In this document: piece by piece, positions 32,836-45,065 of the stretch
How the letters are laid out: every line of letters starts with the position of its first letter
Numbering within the stretch: the stretch's first letter is position 1
NCBI GenBank assembly: GCA_022495995.1
Contig: JAFEMH010007000.1
Span: 1-64,000, forward strand
DNA from: Adenophora triphylla var. japonica
Taxonomy: Eukaryota; Streptophyta; Magnoliopsida; Asterales; Campanulaceae
Reading direction: 5' to 3'
DNA length: 64,000 nt
Notes under the pieces: model-generated
Seen by the model: only the letters and a program-made list of their open reading frames with translations
The model's database searches: none
What the model was told of the DNA's origin: nothing
Translations under genes and position numbers: made by a program

Positions 32836-35784
32836 TGTAATGACCCTAAACCTAGGCACTATTTTAGCATCTTATTATATGCATTTTATGTTATTGGTTG
32901 ACTTTATGTGCTTACTTTATGTTCTTGACTTTATGGAAAGTTAGGATAGTTGTGAAATAACTTTAAAGATTTAAGGTTTAATTGGAATAAATATAAAGTG
33001 TTGTGATAAAGTGATAATAATTGAAAATTAAATAAAATATTATATTTGAGTGAGGTGTTTTGTGTAAGGATGAAAGTTGAGGTGTTAGTTTCATTCTCTA
33101 GATCTTGGAGGGCTAAATTGTACTTTAGGGATAGATTTTATTAAATGGGGGCATGGGAGGCCATACCCCTTGCTTTTTCCCTCACCTCCTCCCTTAACCT
33201 CCCCATTCCCTCCTTATATTCTTCTTACTTTCTCCATTTTCTCCATGGAAAATCTCCATGGAAATCCTTCCCTAAACCTTCCCTTCCAAAATTCATAATA
33301 AATTCAATTCTTCTTCATTTGATGATCCGATTGTACATTCTTGATCGTGACGGTGAGGGGAACGCATCAAGCTAGAAAAATCGTGGTTTCATCTCATATT
33401 GCTAGGTAAGTTATTATGACTTCCTTCTAATAATTGCTCATTTTATGTGTTAATGAATATTTTGTGGAAAGAAAAATGGTTTTGATATTTTTGAATAATG
33501 TTATTTGAGTAAAATAGGTTATTTAAGGTTGAATTGATTTTTAGTTATAAGATGGGGGCCTAAGTTGAAAGAATGAGGATATAATGAGTGTAAGATATTA
33601 ATGACTTTAATGAAGTAATTGTATGTGGTTATGTCCATCTTACTTTGATTTGGGAGATGTTATGAGTATATCTCAATTGGGTTGAAAGAAGTAGAAAAAG
33701 GATTTGGTATGTTTTTAATGGTGTGAATTATTAGGACTTTCCTTTAAACTTACTTATAAAATGTTTAATGTTGATATTAATTGTTATAATGGATGTTTGG
33801 TATGTTGGAAACATTTCTTGGAGTTGAAAGGTTGGCTAATGACCTAAATGTGGTGTTGTGGTTCATGGAAGTGGATAAAGAGTAAGATTGTATGGCTTAA
33901 GTAGAATTAAGAAGGTTAAATGAAAAGTGGTAGGGGAATGTGTAAAATAACTAAATGGCAAGGGATCTAGGTTTAACTTAGTGATGGGATTGGTTTAGTA
34001 TGAGTTATGGGTGCAGTTAGTGAGCCTTGTTGTGCCTTCAAAAATGGAGTATGTTGGTGTTTTATGCTTGAAATTGGTTAATGATGTTTGCCTCAGCTTT
34101 ATTTTGAATTCTGGATAGAGGGACGAGTCGTCCCCAGGTTTTGGCCCAAGTCGTGCCTAGGATGGGACGACTGATCCTGAGGTTTATGCAATGGGCACGA
34201 GTCGTGCCCTGCACTGCACTTCTGAAGCCTTTTCTAAGCCGTAGAAACCCATTCAACTTAGGATATAATTGAAACCTCTTTAACCATGATTGTAGTAGAA
34301 CATTTTAGCTATACAACAATATCTTCCTTGGTCAAAATGGAATTGTGGAAGTAGTTTAAATATTATTCGGAAGATGGTTGATAAGCTTGATTCGTAACTT
34401 CATCAAAGTAGTTCAAACTTGGGAATTTGATCTTGAACTTTTATTAAGGTTATTCAAGGGTGTGTAATGACTACGTAGGAATGGTTTATGGTACATGGTG
34501 ACCTTACTTACTCCCATATCCTTGGTGGTTAGTTTGAATAGTGTTGAAGCTATAGGTTTCACTATTGCGTTAGTTAGAAATGTATATGTATCACATTGTT
34601 GCATTGTTATCCCAATTGTGGAATTATTGATTATATGGATACCTTGATATCCCAAGTGTGGACTATTTGGCATATTGTTATATTGTATCCCAGGTGTGGA
34701 TTATTTGGTTATATTATTACCTTACTTTAATTCATATTCATTGATGGTATTATGCATAGTGTATTAAATGAATGTTGCACTATAGTATTGATTTAACATG
34801 AATATACATTACCATGTTGTTATATTCTTATCCCTTTGGTGGATTTTATTTCAAGTATCTATTATGTGCTTGAACGTGTTATATTATATGAGATTCGGGG
34901 GTATAATGGGATACAATCAATTATGGATTTGTTCTATGAGTGATTGAAGATCATTATACCTGTGACCGTCCCCTCTATGGCCATAGAGTGGGTGTGCAAG
35001 CTTCTGTATTGAGCCAAAAGCCTTACAGTCAGCTGCGATTTTATGGAGTTAGGTGGAATGCTTCTGTATTAAGCCAAAAGCTTTACAGATAGCGGCGATA
35101 TTATATGGTACTCTGAATAAGGGTCATATAAGTATCTTCTTTCCTTATATGGATCTCTGGGGTATGAGTCCTATAAGCGGTGAATGTGCATGGGGGCAGT
35201 TCACCAAAGAGCGGAGTTTTACTCCCACGTTGTACGACATATTGTTCAGATGGGAAAGGTAAAATGAGGTAACGTAAGGTGTTTACTGCTTTCATAATGT
35301 GTTATGTGTGACCATGCTATGTGTTGCATCTTGTTTGGCATCTTGCTGCATTCATAATAGCTTATTGAGATTTATTCTCACCCCTTCCCCTTTACTGTTT
35401 TAGATCGTGCTGAGACAGGTGACCTGATCCAGTGAGGCCGGGGGATAAGAATGTGGACTTTTGCTTTTGGTACTTGTGAGGATAGGTATATGAGTAGGTC
35501 GTCGGGAGTCTTATTTAAGTACTGCTATTTGATAAATTGTATGAAAAACTCTTTTGTAAAACAATGTTATTTGGGGTTTTCAATGTACTTGATCAGGTTA
35601 TGGTTTATTGAAGTTGTTGAAATTCCTCCAAGTGGAAATATTATTAGTTTATTTATTTTGGCAGTTTGAGAATTGGTTTTCTTGTAAGGTGAAATAAAAG
35701 TTTTTAAAAATTTAAGATGGGTTTTCTTAGTTTGAGCCTCTCCAGCTCGGGACACGCGTTAGGTTCCGGGTTGGGGTGCTCACA
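32836..35784 (+). repeat. 5' LTR of Tekay element 2
   Basis: Starts TGTAATGACCC and ends GTGCTCACA, 2949 bp, unusually long. It holds the palindrome GGGCACGAGTCGTGCCC at about 34194-34210 and tandem TATTGAGCCAAAAGCC-containing units near 35010-35100. Confidence 0.9.
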
Positions 35785-35786
35785 GT

Positions 35787-35798
35787 TGGTATCAGAGC
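35787..35798 (+). promoter_or_regulatory. Primer-binding site (initiator Met tRNA type)
   Basis: TGGTATCAGAGC, two bases after the LTR end. Confidence 0.9.
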
Positions 35799-35867
35799 TT
35801 AGTTTAGAGGTCAAGGGTAGATGTCTAAACTAAGGGGGAGTGTCTGGTAATTGACGCCGAGTGTTTA

Positions 35868-36941
35868 ATGCAGGAGTTCGTTCTAATGGCCGGAAGCAAG
35901 GATGACCAGCGAAGGGTTCCAGAAAATGAAGGAAATATTGGAATAGGTGGAATTCAGAATGAAGAGATGATGAATTTATTCAGGAGGTTTGTACGGAGTA
36001 TGGAGACTCGGGGATCAGTTCTGAATCAACCTGAAGGATGTCAAAGTGATGGATTGGAAAGGTTTGTGAAGATGAATCCACCGAGCTTTAATGGAGATCC
36101 GGATCCGTTAAAGGCAGAAAAATGGTTAGAGGAAATGAACAATATTTTTGAGGTTATGGAAAGTTCCAACGAAGAGAAATTTAGATATGCCGTTTTCAAA
36201 CTTGAAGGTCCAGCTGATCAGTGGTGGCAGATTTTGAAAGGAAGTTGGGAGCGGGATCATACGCCCCAGACTTGGGATAATTTCACCCAGCAGTTCGAGG
36301 ATTATTTCGTTTCAATGGTTACAAGGAAAAAGAAAGAGATCGAATTCTTAGGACTAGAACAAGGGAACATGACGGTGGATCAGTATTCAGTCAGGTTTGA
36401 GGAATTGGCTCGGTGTTGCCCTCATTTGGTGTCGCATGAAGCGAAAAGAGTTCATAGGTTTGTAAAAGGTTTGAGGATTGAGTTTAGGAAGAAATTATTG
36501 ATTGATAGCTTCACCAATTATCAGACAGCCATAGATAGAGCATATAAGATCGAGAATGACATTGAGGAAAATAGTGGAAGATCGGAAAGTGGGATTAGAA
36601 ATAAACCAAAGTATCTAGGACAAAGATCCAAAATCACCAGAGGAAAACCAAGGGCTTCAACTTCAGGGAGTGTGCGAGGGGAGCTTGTTGTAGCTTCTTC
36701 GTCTAGGCCAATATCCAGACAGTATGGGATGATTTGTAAATTTTGCAAGAGGGTTGGACATACTGAAGATCAGTGTTGGAGTAAGCAAGGCAGGTGTATT
36801 AATTGTGGAGCAATGGGACACTTTAGGAGGAATTGCCCAAGGTTGCAGCGGGGACGAGCTTCAAGCAGCGGTCAGCTGGGTGGACAACAAAGAGGTGGTA
36901 CCAAAAGAGATAATGAAGGGAAACTAGAAGGGAAGGCCTAA
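35868..36941 (+). CDS. gag: Tekay gag (capsid/nucleocapsid), open reading frame
   Basis: 357 codons without interruption. An alternative in-frame start at 35886 (MAGSKDDQRR) is as likely as the first Met. The retrotransposon gag domain covers about residues 65-215 (FNGDPDPLKAEKWLEEMNNI, WWQILKGSW, FLGLEQGNMTVDQYSVRFEE, HRFVKGLRIEFRK). Two CCHC zinc knuckles lie near residues 288-301 (CKFCKRVGHTEDQC) and 310-323 (CINCGAMGHFRRNC). It should form particles and bind RNA. The terminal TAA falls within what family members read through (GRVGVSGLGEIDPSE follows in frame), so the frame may once have continued into protease. Gag is open while pol is destroyed. Confidence 0.88.
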   Translation: MQEFVLMAGSKDDQRRVPENEGNIGIGGIQNEEMMNLFRRFVRSMETRGSVLNQPEGCQSDGLERFVKMNPPSFNGDPDPLKAEKWLEEMNNIFEVMESSNEEKFRYAVFKLEGPADQWWQILKGSWERDHTPQTWDNFTQQFEDYFVSMVTRKKKEIEFLGLEQGNMTVDQYSVRFEELARCCPHLVSHEAKRVHRFVKGLRIEFRKKLLIDSFTNYQTAIDRAYKIENDIEENSGRSESGIRNKPKYLGQRSKITRGKPRASTSGSVRGELVVASSSRPISRQYGMICKFCKRVGHTEDQCWSKQGRCINCGAMGHFRRNCPRLQRGRASSSGQLGGQQRGGTKRDNEGKLEGKA

Positions 36942-38640
36942 GGTCGAGTAGGTGTTTCGGGTCTAGGAGAGATAGATCCCTCAGAGGTCGCTAGAGGTAT
37001 ATTACCTGTCTCAAAAGTTAGGAGTCATATTTTATAGATCCTGTTTCATATCATTTATGTTTGGCATCATATTTTGCTTCTATGTGGCATACATTGCTTG
37101 AGATTTGTTTTATGTGTTAGAGGTTTCTGCTCTTATGAGAGAGTACCTCGAATCTCCTTTGGTTTACCACGATGGTGATGTGGTTATAGCTGGGCATGTA
37201 TTGCCAGTTGATTTGGTATGATTACCAATTTATGATTTTGAGATATACTTGACCTGGATGGGTAAGTAGTTGTTGTGCATTGGTAGACTGTCATAAGAAG
37301 TGAGTCTCCTTTTCTATGCCTAATTTACTTATATTGGTATTTGATATAGATAAACTTTTATGTGGAATTCTTATTATATATAGGCATTAAAGGTGGAAAT
37401 TTTGGTTAAAAGTGTGAAGGGTATTTGGTATGTGTTAGACTTGCATAAGAAGTCTTTCCAAAAATTTTATGTGCTAGTTGTGAGTAGATGGTAAATGTGC
37501 CTCCATCGGAGTATCCCATGTGTTGGTTCTGGGTATGATAAGTAGAATTTTAATCCTTATTTTAATGGCTTTATGGTAATTAGGATTGATGACATCTTTG
37601 TTTAATTAAAGTTACGAGAGGATCATGAAGATCATTTGTGAGTTGTGTTATTTGTCTTTAGAGGAAATTCATCGTTTGAGAAGTTTAGCAAGTGTGAGCT
37701 GACTCGAGAAGATTTCAAATTTTGGGTTCTATAGTCTTAAGCTCGGATGTTACCATGGTTCTTACGAGAATTGAGTCCGTGATCTTTAGGTTGGCAAGTA
37801 CTACCGAAGGAATTTTTAGGAAATTCTTGAGAATTGTAAAATCGTTGATTTAGTTAACTCTAAAGGATATATAAATGGTGTAGGATGTAATAAGGATGAA
37901 TCATATTGATAGAGATGGAGAATAGATTGGCTATAGATCCGATCCTTATCTTATCTAGTGGATGTGAGGACTTTGCGAAATTTTAAGTGTGTATTAAAGG
38001 AAGATTAGGTTGTGATATTATGCAAAATGGGAAGTAATAGTGTATGTTTCGAGGAAGTTAACTTAGATAAAGCGAAATTTTCTTATCCTCTACTCGAGAG
38101 TGGCTGCAATTGTGTTGCGTTATTTAAGTGGGAACCTTATCTTTTTGAATCTCCCTTTAGGATTTGTTACCGATCCTAAGAGTTTGGAGAATTTAGTTAC
38201 TCGAAAGGAAGAGATTAGAGGACTATCCAGATTCTTGAAGAATAGGTTGTGTGTTGTGTTATGGATTTCCTTTCAACTTGAAAAGTTTAATTAACCTTAG
38301 CGAGTTTGCAAATAATAGCAGTTTTTAGTTTAGAATTGAATTGGTACTGTATAAATCTTGGTATGAAAAAATTATTTGAATGGCCCTCGTTGTTTGGAGT
38401 TCTTTAAGTAATGTGGATTAAGTGGAATTGACTTATGCGGGAGAATAGTTGGGAGTTATTCGAATCGCAAGTTAGGAATTGAAATCCTAGAGTACTCGGG
38501 TTGTGAAAGGGTATAGAAGAATCATGCCATTAAGGAAACTATTTGAAAGTTGTAATTTGAAATGCGTGGGAAGTAACCTTTGTTATTTGATCATAAGGTA
38601 ATCAAGTTTAAAATTCGGGGCAAATTTTCTTTAAGGGAGA
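36942..38640 (+). pseudogene. Degenerate Tekay pol (protease, RT, RNase H scraps)
   Basis: Fragments only. A protease-like PVDLV, then LPIYDFEIYLTWMG, is near 37205-37265. RT-like IDDIFV, then LREDHEDHL and EKFSKCELTREDFKF, is near 37575-37730; the YxDD-type motif is lost. RNase H-like MQNGK.IVYVSRKLT is near 38020-38065. Integrase is not recognisable. The total length is far below the about 4 kb expected, so large deletions have occurred as well as many stops. Confidence 0.75.
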
Positions 38641-38645
38641 GTGAG

Positions 38646-40028
38646 TGTAACGACCCTAAACCTAGGCACTATTTTAGCATCCTATTATATGCATTTTATG
38701 TTATTGGCTGACTTTATGTGCTTACTTTATGTTATTGACTTTATGAAAGGTTAGGATAGTTGTGAAATAACTTTAAATATTTAAGGTTTAATTGGAATAA
38801 ATATAAAGTTTTGTGGTAAAGTGATAATAATTGAAAATTAAATAAAATATTATATTTGAGTGAGGTGTTTTGTGTAAAGGATGAAAGTTGAGGTGTTAGT
38901 TTCATTCTCTAGATCTTGGAGGGCTAAATTGTACTTTAGGGATAGATTTTATTAAATGGGGGCATGAGAGGCCATATCCCTTGCTTTTTCCCTCACCTCC
39001 TCCCTTAACCTCCCCATTCCCTCCTTATATTCTTCTTACTTCCTCCATTTTCTCCATGGAAAATCTCCATGAAAATTCTTCCTTAAACCTTCCCTTCCAA
39101 AATTCATAATAAATCCAATTCTTCTTCATTTGATGATCTGATTGTACATTCTTGATCGTGACGGTGAGGGGAACGCATCAAGCTAGAAAAATTGTGGTTT
39201 CATCTCATATTGCTAGGTAAGTTCTTATGACTTCCTTCTAATAATTGCTCATTTTATGTGTTAATGAATATTTTGTGGAAAGAAAAAGGGTTTTGATATT
39301 TTTGAATAATGTTATTTGAGTAAAATAGGTTATTTAAGGTTGAATTGATTTTTAGTTATAAGATGAGGGCCTAAGTTGAAAGAATGAGGATATAATGAGT
39401 GTAAGATATTAATGACTTTTATGGAGTTATTGTATGTGGTTATGTCCATCTTACTTTGATTTGGGAGATGTTATGAGTTTATCTCAATTGGGTTGAAAAA
39501 AGTAGAAAAAGAATTTGGTATGTTTTTAATGGTGTGAATTATTAGGACTTTCCTTTAAATTTACTTATAAAATGTTTAATGTTGATATTAATTGTTATAA
39601 TGGATGTTTGGTATGTTGGAAACATTTCTTGGAGTTGAAAGGTTGGCTAATGACCTAAATGTGGTGTTGTGGTTTATGGAAGGATATAAAGAGTAAGATT
39701 GTATGGCTTAAGTAGAATTAAGAAGGTTAAATGAAAAGTGGTAGGGGAATGTGTAAAATAACTAAATGGCAAGGGATCTAGGTTTAACTTAGTGATAGGA
39801 TTGGTTTAGTATGAGTTATGGGTGCAGTTAGTGAGCCTTGTTGTGCCTTAAAAATGGAGTATGTTGGTGTTTTATGCTTCAAATTGGTTAATGATGTTTG
39901 CCTCAGCTTTATTTTGAATTATGGACAGAGTCGTCCCTTGGTTTTGGCCCAAGTCGTGCCTAGGATGGGACGACTGATCCTGAGGTTTATGCAATGGGCA
40001 CGAGTCGTGCCCCGGGGCACGAGTCAAC
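38646..40028 (+). repeat. 3' LTR of Tekay element 2, truncated
   Basis: It begins TGTAACGACCC and follows the first about 1380 bp of the 5' LTR with only scattered substitutions, then stops just after GTGCCCCGGGGCACGAGTC. Missing are about 1.5 kb of LTR and the right target site. Confidence 0.88.
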
Positions 40029-40363
40029 TATGGGAAAGGATATTAAGTGTGCTAAAAGTGATATTTTGTTAAGTGCTAAAAGAGAAAATTTGTCGGATTG
40101 CAGTGAAGAAAAGGCTATTAAGTGTGCTTGATTTTGATCTTATCTCTGGTCTTCCTTCTAGGCTGTATTCGGTATCTATCTGACATCTCAATTAACTTTG
40201 TCAGATGTTTAATGTACATGCCATTGGGAGTTGGAGACAAAGATTGAATTAAGTTGAGTTGTAAGCCAAATTCAAAGATGGATGTCTAATAAGAACAAAC
40301 AATAAAGATATGCCACCACATTCATCCTTACATCTCAAATTTCTCTCTCAAAACAACCAAAAC
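40029..40363. other. Short non-TE stretch before Sirevirus copy 2
   Basis: No recognised gene. 40030-40120 is open in one frame (DILLSAKRENLSDCSEEKA) and might be an exon end, but there is no family match. AAAAC at 40359-40363 is the left target duplication of the next element. Confidence 0.4.
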
Positions 40364-41128
40364 TGAAAGTTTCGTGTAGCTAGGAAACTTAGATCACGTA
40401 ACAGGCAAAGGATGTGAGTACAGATGTGTCTCACAACTGTCCACACATCCACAGATAATGCAGCGGAATAAAGTAATTAAAAGCAAATTAAATGCAATAA
40501 CTCAAGAGTTATTTACGCTTACTGATCTATGAGATCAGCAAACTAGGCTTACGCCCAAAAACTTTTCACTATAAAAACTTTTGTTTCTTACAAAAACAAA
40601 TAAGTGAAAAACTAAAATATGAAAATACTAAACAAGTTCTAATCACCTTCTACGATATGAACAACTCCCCTTTCCCAAGTAGGACCTATTCAATCAGAAG
40701 TAAAACAAGAGAACTTTATGAAAACCTAGATGTGAGTTACGGATGTAAGCTCACAACCTAAAATCAACAAGGTCGAATGCTATGAAGTATGTGTATTTTT
40801 CTCTCTAAAATCCGTAGCTTCTCATGTGCTGAATGCCTTGTATTTATAGTGCACCATTGAGAAGATCTTCATGCAATCGACCTCTTCCTTTGTGAGAATC
40901 CTTTTACTATATGAAAACAAAAAAACACACTCACAAGGAAATCAAATATTAGTAGGTTAGTCCTAATATAAAACTATGTACATAAATAAAAGATATTTAC
41001 TATATTTACAATTCCTAGTCAAAGTAAAATATTTATAAATCTCCATGAAAGTCACAAAATATTCTTACCATAATAGAAGTCAAATTAAATAAGGAAACAA
41101 GTAGTTCCCTAAAAAGCTCACGCTTTCA
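40364..41128 (-). repeat. 3' LTR of Sirevirus copy 2
   Basis: 765 bp (left end of the element on the + strand), TGAAAGTTTCG to GCTTTCA. On the minus strand it carries a TATA-like CTATAAATAC near 40843-40852. Confidence 0.93.
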
Positions 41129-41143
41129 ATCTCCCCCTATTTT
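41129..41143 (-). promoter_or_regulatory. Polypurine tract of Sirevirus copy 2
   Basis: Minus strand AAAATAGGGGGAGAT next to the 3' LTR, identical to the tract of copy 1. Confidence 0.88.
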
Positions 41144-41189
41144 GGACTTTCTGGTCAAAACCAAAGATTTATAACAATCACATTATTAT

Positions 41190-41400
41190 GACCACTGATG
41201 GTTAGGATTCATGGCTTCCAACCTGGAGGTCATGGGTTCGATTCCCCCACCAGTGGTTAGAGGGAATGACATTGCCCTCCCTAGCATAGCTAGGCGCCTC
41301 TGTGAAGTGCATCAAGGGGGGAGCGGTGAAATGTGTTGATCCCCTTCTTTTAAAGAGAAAAGAAGAAAAAAAAAAAAAAAAAAAAAAGAATATAAGAAAA
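41190..41400 (+). mobile_element. tRNA-derived SINE, second copy of the family
   Basis: Head with A-box-like TGGTTAGGATTCATGG and B-box GGGTTCGATTCCC, a body with CCAGTGGTTAGAGGGA and TAGGCGCCTCTG, and an A-rich tail at 41352-41400. It matches the SINE at 14.7 kb. Sirevirus copy 1 lacks it at the equivalent place, so it inserted after the two copies separated. Confidence 0.85.
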
Positions 41401-41698
41401 AACATAAAGTAAACTTAACTTCCCCTGAATAGATGTGTGTCCAGATGTGTATACACATCCACACATAAAAACTGCAAGAACAGAGTTAGAACAGAAACAT
41501 AATACCAGCAGACTATTTGAGCAAAAGCAAAAAAAAACATCCAGCCATGTCCTAATTAAAAGCTATTACAAACCATTGTTTAGAAACTAACAACCTAAAA
41601 CAGAATATTAAAAATTGTCTTTAACATCATAGCAAAACAACCAAAAAACTTTTCTCCCCCTAAATTAAAGCTCGAAATGTCTCCACTTAAATCCAAAT

Positions 41699-43849
41699 TT
41701 ACACTTGAGAAGCAAAGAAGAAGAAGCAAAGATCCCACTTTTCATTTCCAGAGCTATCTCCCCCTTTTTGACTAGAAAGCTTATCATGCCATCTAATGAG
41801 ATTATCCCTAAGAGCTTTCAAATTGTTGGCATGGGCAATGGAGGCTTGAGCTTGAGCTTCTGCAGCTATAATTGCAGCATCCAGATCCTTCATCTGAGCA
41901 ACAAAATTTTCTTCAGATGTGGCTTCAGATGTGTCCACATCTTCCATACCAAGCTCAGGAACTGTACCCAAAGGAAGATCCACATGTCTTTGCTTAGGGT
42001 CAAGCAGGGTTTTGGATTCCTTAAACAGAGCAAAATTTTCAACAATTTCTTCTCCTTTCTCAGGTATCACTCCATTGGCAATAAGAATTTGAGAGATCAA
42101 GGAGGGATAAGGTAAAGACCATTTCTTTGATGGAGACTCCCCATAATCACAAATTTTTCTAAAGATGAAATCACCAAAATTAATGTGCCTTTTAATTCCC
42201 AATCTATAAAGAAGCAAAGCTTGCACCCGAGTAACTGAGGTTTTGTTATTGGAGGGACACAAATTGGCAACAAGAATGGAGTGAAGAAAACAGTAAAGGG
42301 AAGATAAAGATCCACTTCCTAAATCCTTAGGCTTCACAGGCCAAGAGGTCACCTTGCCATGGGTAATGGCAGTCACAAGTTCATCATCCTCAATCGAAAC
42401 CAATTCATCCAAATAATCATTTAAACCAAGCATATCATTGATGACAGAAGGGGTAAAAGGGACAAACACTCCTCTAACATAGACAGTGGGAGGAGAGGAG
42501 TAGTTCTTATCTAATCCCTTAGGCAAATTGGCATAAAACTCATAAATCATTTTAGGATAGAAGGGAAGGGGATGGTCAACAGTTAAGAATAATCCTCTTT
42601 CCTCAAAGAATTTGTCCATACCAAGCTTAGCAAAAGTTTCCCTATCCCTTTTCATTTCTACAACAAAGGCCTTGGAAGAAATTAAGGCAAACCTATCAGA
42701 TGCCTTTTTGGTTAAAAACTTCTTGGAAAAGGGTTTAGGGGTAGAGACAATAGAAACAGTAGAAGACATACCCTTTTCAACTTTCTTCCTTGTAGATGTG
42801 CGTCTGGATGTGGGCACATCCTCAGACACATCTTTTGAAGGGAATGGAACTTGGATGGATTCTATCTCAGTGTCATCAGCAGCAGAGGAGTCTAATTCTT
42901 GGTCCTCTTTTTCTTGATCAAGCTCTTCTCTCCCTAGCTTGTAGTTCTCATCCGATGCAGTGTCATCACTATCATAACTAGAATCAGTCTCATCATCAAT
43001 GGGCTCTAAATCAGTAGCAGCCACCTTTTTCTTACCCTTTAAATCCATTAAGATTTTTGCCAAGGGCTCTTCATCACTAAAGGTTATAAGGTCCTCAACA
43101 GGACTAGAAACCGAGGGAACAAAAGCCTCAACAACAGGAGCAGAAATATTATCCACAGGGGGTGAAACAATAATGGGGATAATGGGATCAGATGATATTA
43201 TGGGAGAAGATGGAGCAATAGGATCAACAGGAGAAACAGAGTCAACATGGGGAGCATCCTCAGCAGGAGTAATGGGATCAACATGGGGAATATTATCAGA
43301 AGGGGGAATTGCAGGGACAGGATCAACAACTAAGGGAGGAATAATTGGGGGTTGAGCCTTAGTCCTAATAAGAGGAGGAATTACCTCTTCTTCTTCTTCA
43401 TCTTCTTCATCTTCTTCAAGAGCAATGGCTGTAGAGGGCTTCCCGCCAGGTTTCTTGAGATTCTTGGCCTTGTCAGCTTCTGACAATTTGCGAACCCTAC
43501 CAGAACGAGGAAGATTACGTAGGGGCACTGGAGGAGCAGCTGGTTTTGGGGATTTTGCTTGGGAAAGCTTCCTCTTCTTGGTTGAAGACGGTTCCACAGA
43601 GACAGGGGCGACATCCGATGGTGGAATCACCAGAGAGGATGGAGCCTTAGGGTTTTCGGATGGTTCCAATGTGGGGGATTTAGGAGCATTAGCTTCCATT
43701 ATAGGATCAGACGAAGGCGATGGAGATGAGAATTCAGCAAGAAATTTTGAAATCACAGGGTTCAAGATAGTGGAACCCTCGCCTTTAGCTACTGAAATGG
43801 GAGCAATGTCAAGAACGTCTTCTTCCCTAATATTTGAATGATCGGCCAT
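41699..43849 (-). CDS. Sirevirus extra 3' ORF, 716 aa, plant transposon protein domain (PF20167-like)
   Basis: A fully open frame between RNase H and the 3' LTR, on the element's sense strand. Residues 1-390 are low-complexity: Pro/Ser-rich, a basic patch TKKRKLSQAKSPK near residue 90 that could be a nuclear signal, an acidic Glu/Asp run near 150, then PIIPP-type repeats. About 397-605 is a conserved globular region (ERGLFLTVDHPLPFYPKMIY, EFYANLPKGL, YVRGVFVPFTPSVINDMLGL, GIKRHINFGDFIFRKICDYG) of the type annotated as 'putative plant transposon protein' (Transposase_32). The end is Ala-rich and helical. No transmembrane segments, so it does not look like the env-like ORFs of other Sireviruses. 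A decayed homologue is at 10030-10262. Function unknown. Start chosen at the first Met, which directly follows the AT-rich leader. Confidence 0.82.
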   Translation of the reverse strand: MADHSNIREEDVLDIAPISVAKGEGSTILNPVISKFLAEFSSPSPSSDPIMEANAPKSPTLEPSENPKAPSSLVIPPSDVAPVSVEPSSTKKRKLSQAKSPKPAAPPVPLRNLPRSGRVRKLSEADKAKNLKKPGGKPSTAIALEEDEEDEEEEEVIPPLIRTKAQPPIIPPLVVDPVPAIPPSDNIPHVDPITPAEDAPHVDSVSPVDPIAPSSPIISSDPIIPIIVSPPVDNISAPVVEAFVPSVSSPVEDLITFSDEEPLAKILMDLKGKKKVAATDLEPIDDETDSSYDSDDTASDENYKLGREELDQEKEDQELDSSAADDTEIESIQVPFPSKDVSEDVPTSRRTSTRKKVEKGMSSTVSIVSTPKPFSKKFLTKKASDRFALISSKAFVVEMKRDRETFAKLGMDKFFEERGLFLTVDHPLPFYPKMIYEFYANLPKGLDKNYSSPPTVYVRGVFVPFTPSVINDMLGLNDYLDELVSIEDDELVTAITHGKVTSWPVKPKDLGSGSLSSLYCFLHSILVANLCPSNNKTSVTRVQALLLYRLGIKRHINFGDFIFRKICDYGESPSKKWSLPYPSLISQILIANGVIPEKGEEIVENFALFKESKTLLDPKQRHVDLPLGTVPELGMEDVDTSEATSEENFVAQMKDLDAAIIAAEAQAQASIAHANNLKALRDNLIRWHDKLSSQKGGDSSGNEKWDLCFFFFASQV

Positions 43850-45065
<1,216 letters not shown>

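Larger units (their letters stand above)
32836..40028 (+). mobile_element. Ty3/gypsy Tekay-type retrotransposon with collapsed pol
   Basis: The 5' LTR (2949 bp), primer-binding site, open gag, about 1.7 kb of degenerate and deleted pol, and a 3' LTR cut off after about 1380 bp. The long LTR, the gag wording and the shared LTR blocks make it the same family as the element at 211-3403. Confidence 0.9.

Noticed and set aside
40030..40120. Possible terminal exon reading DILLSAKRENLSDCSEEKA
   Set aside because: No family recognised and no clear acceptor; too short to claim.
42999..43841. Plus-strand ORFs of 118 and 138 codons opposite the 716-codon ORF
   Set aside because: Shadow frames of a low-complexity coding region; no independent support.
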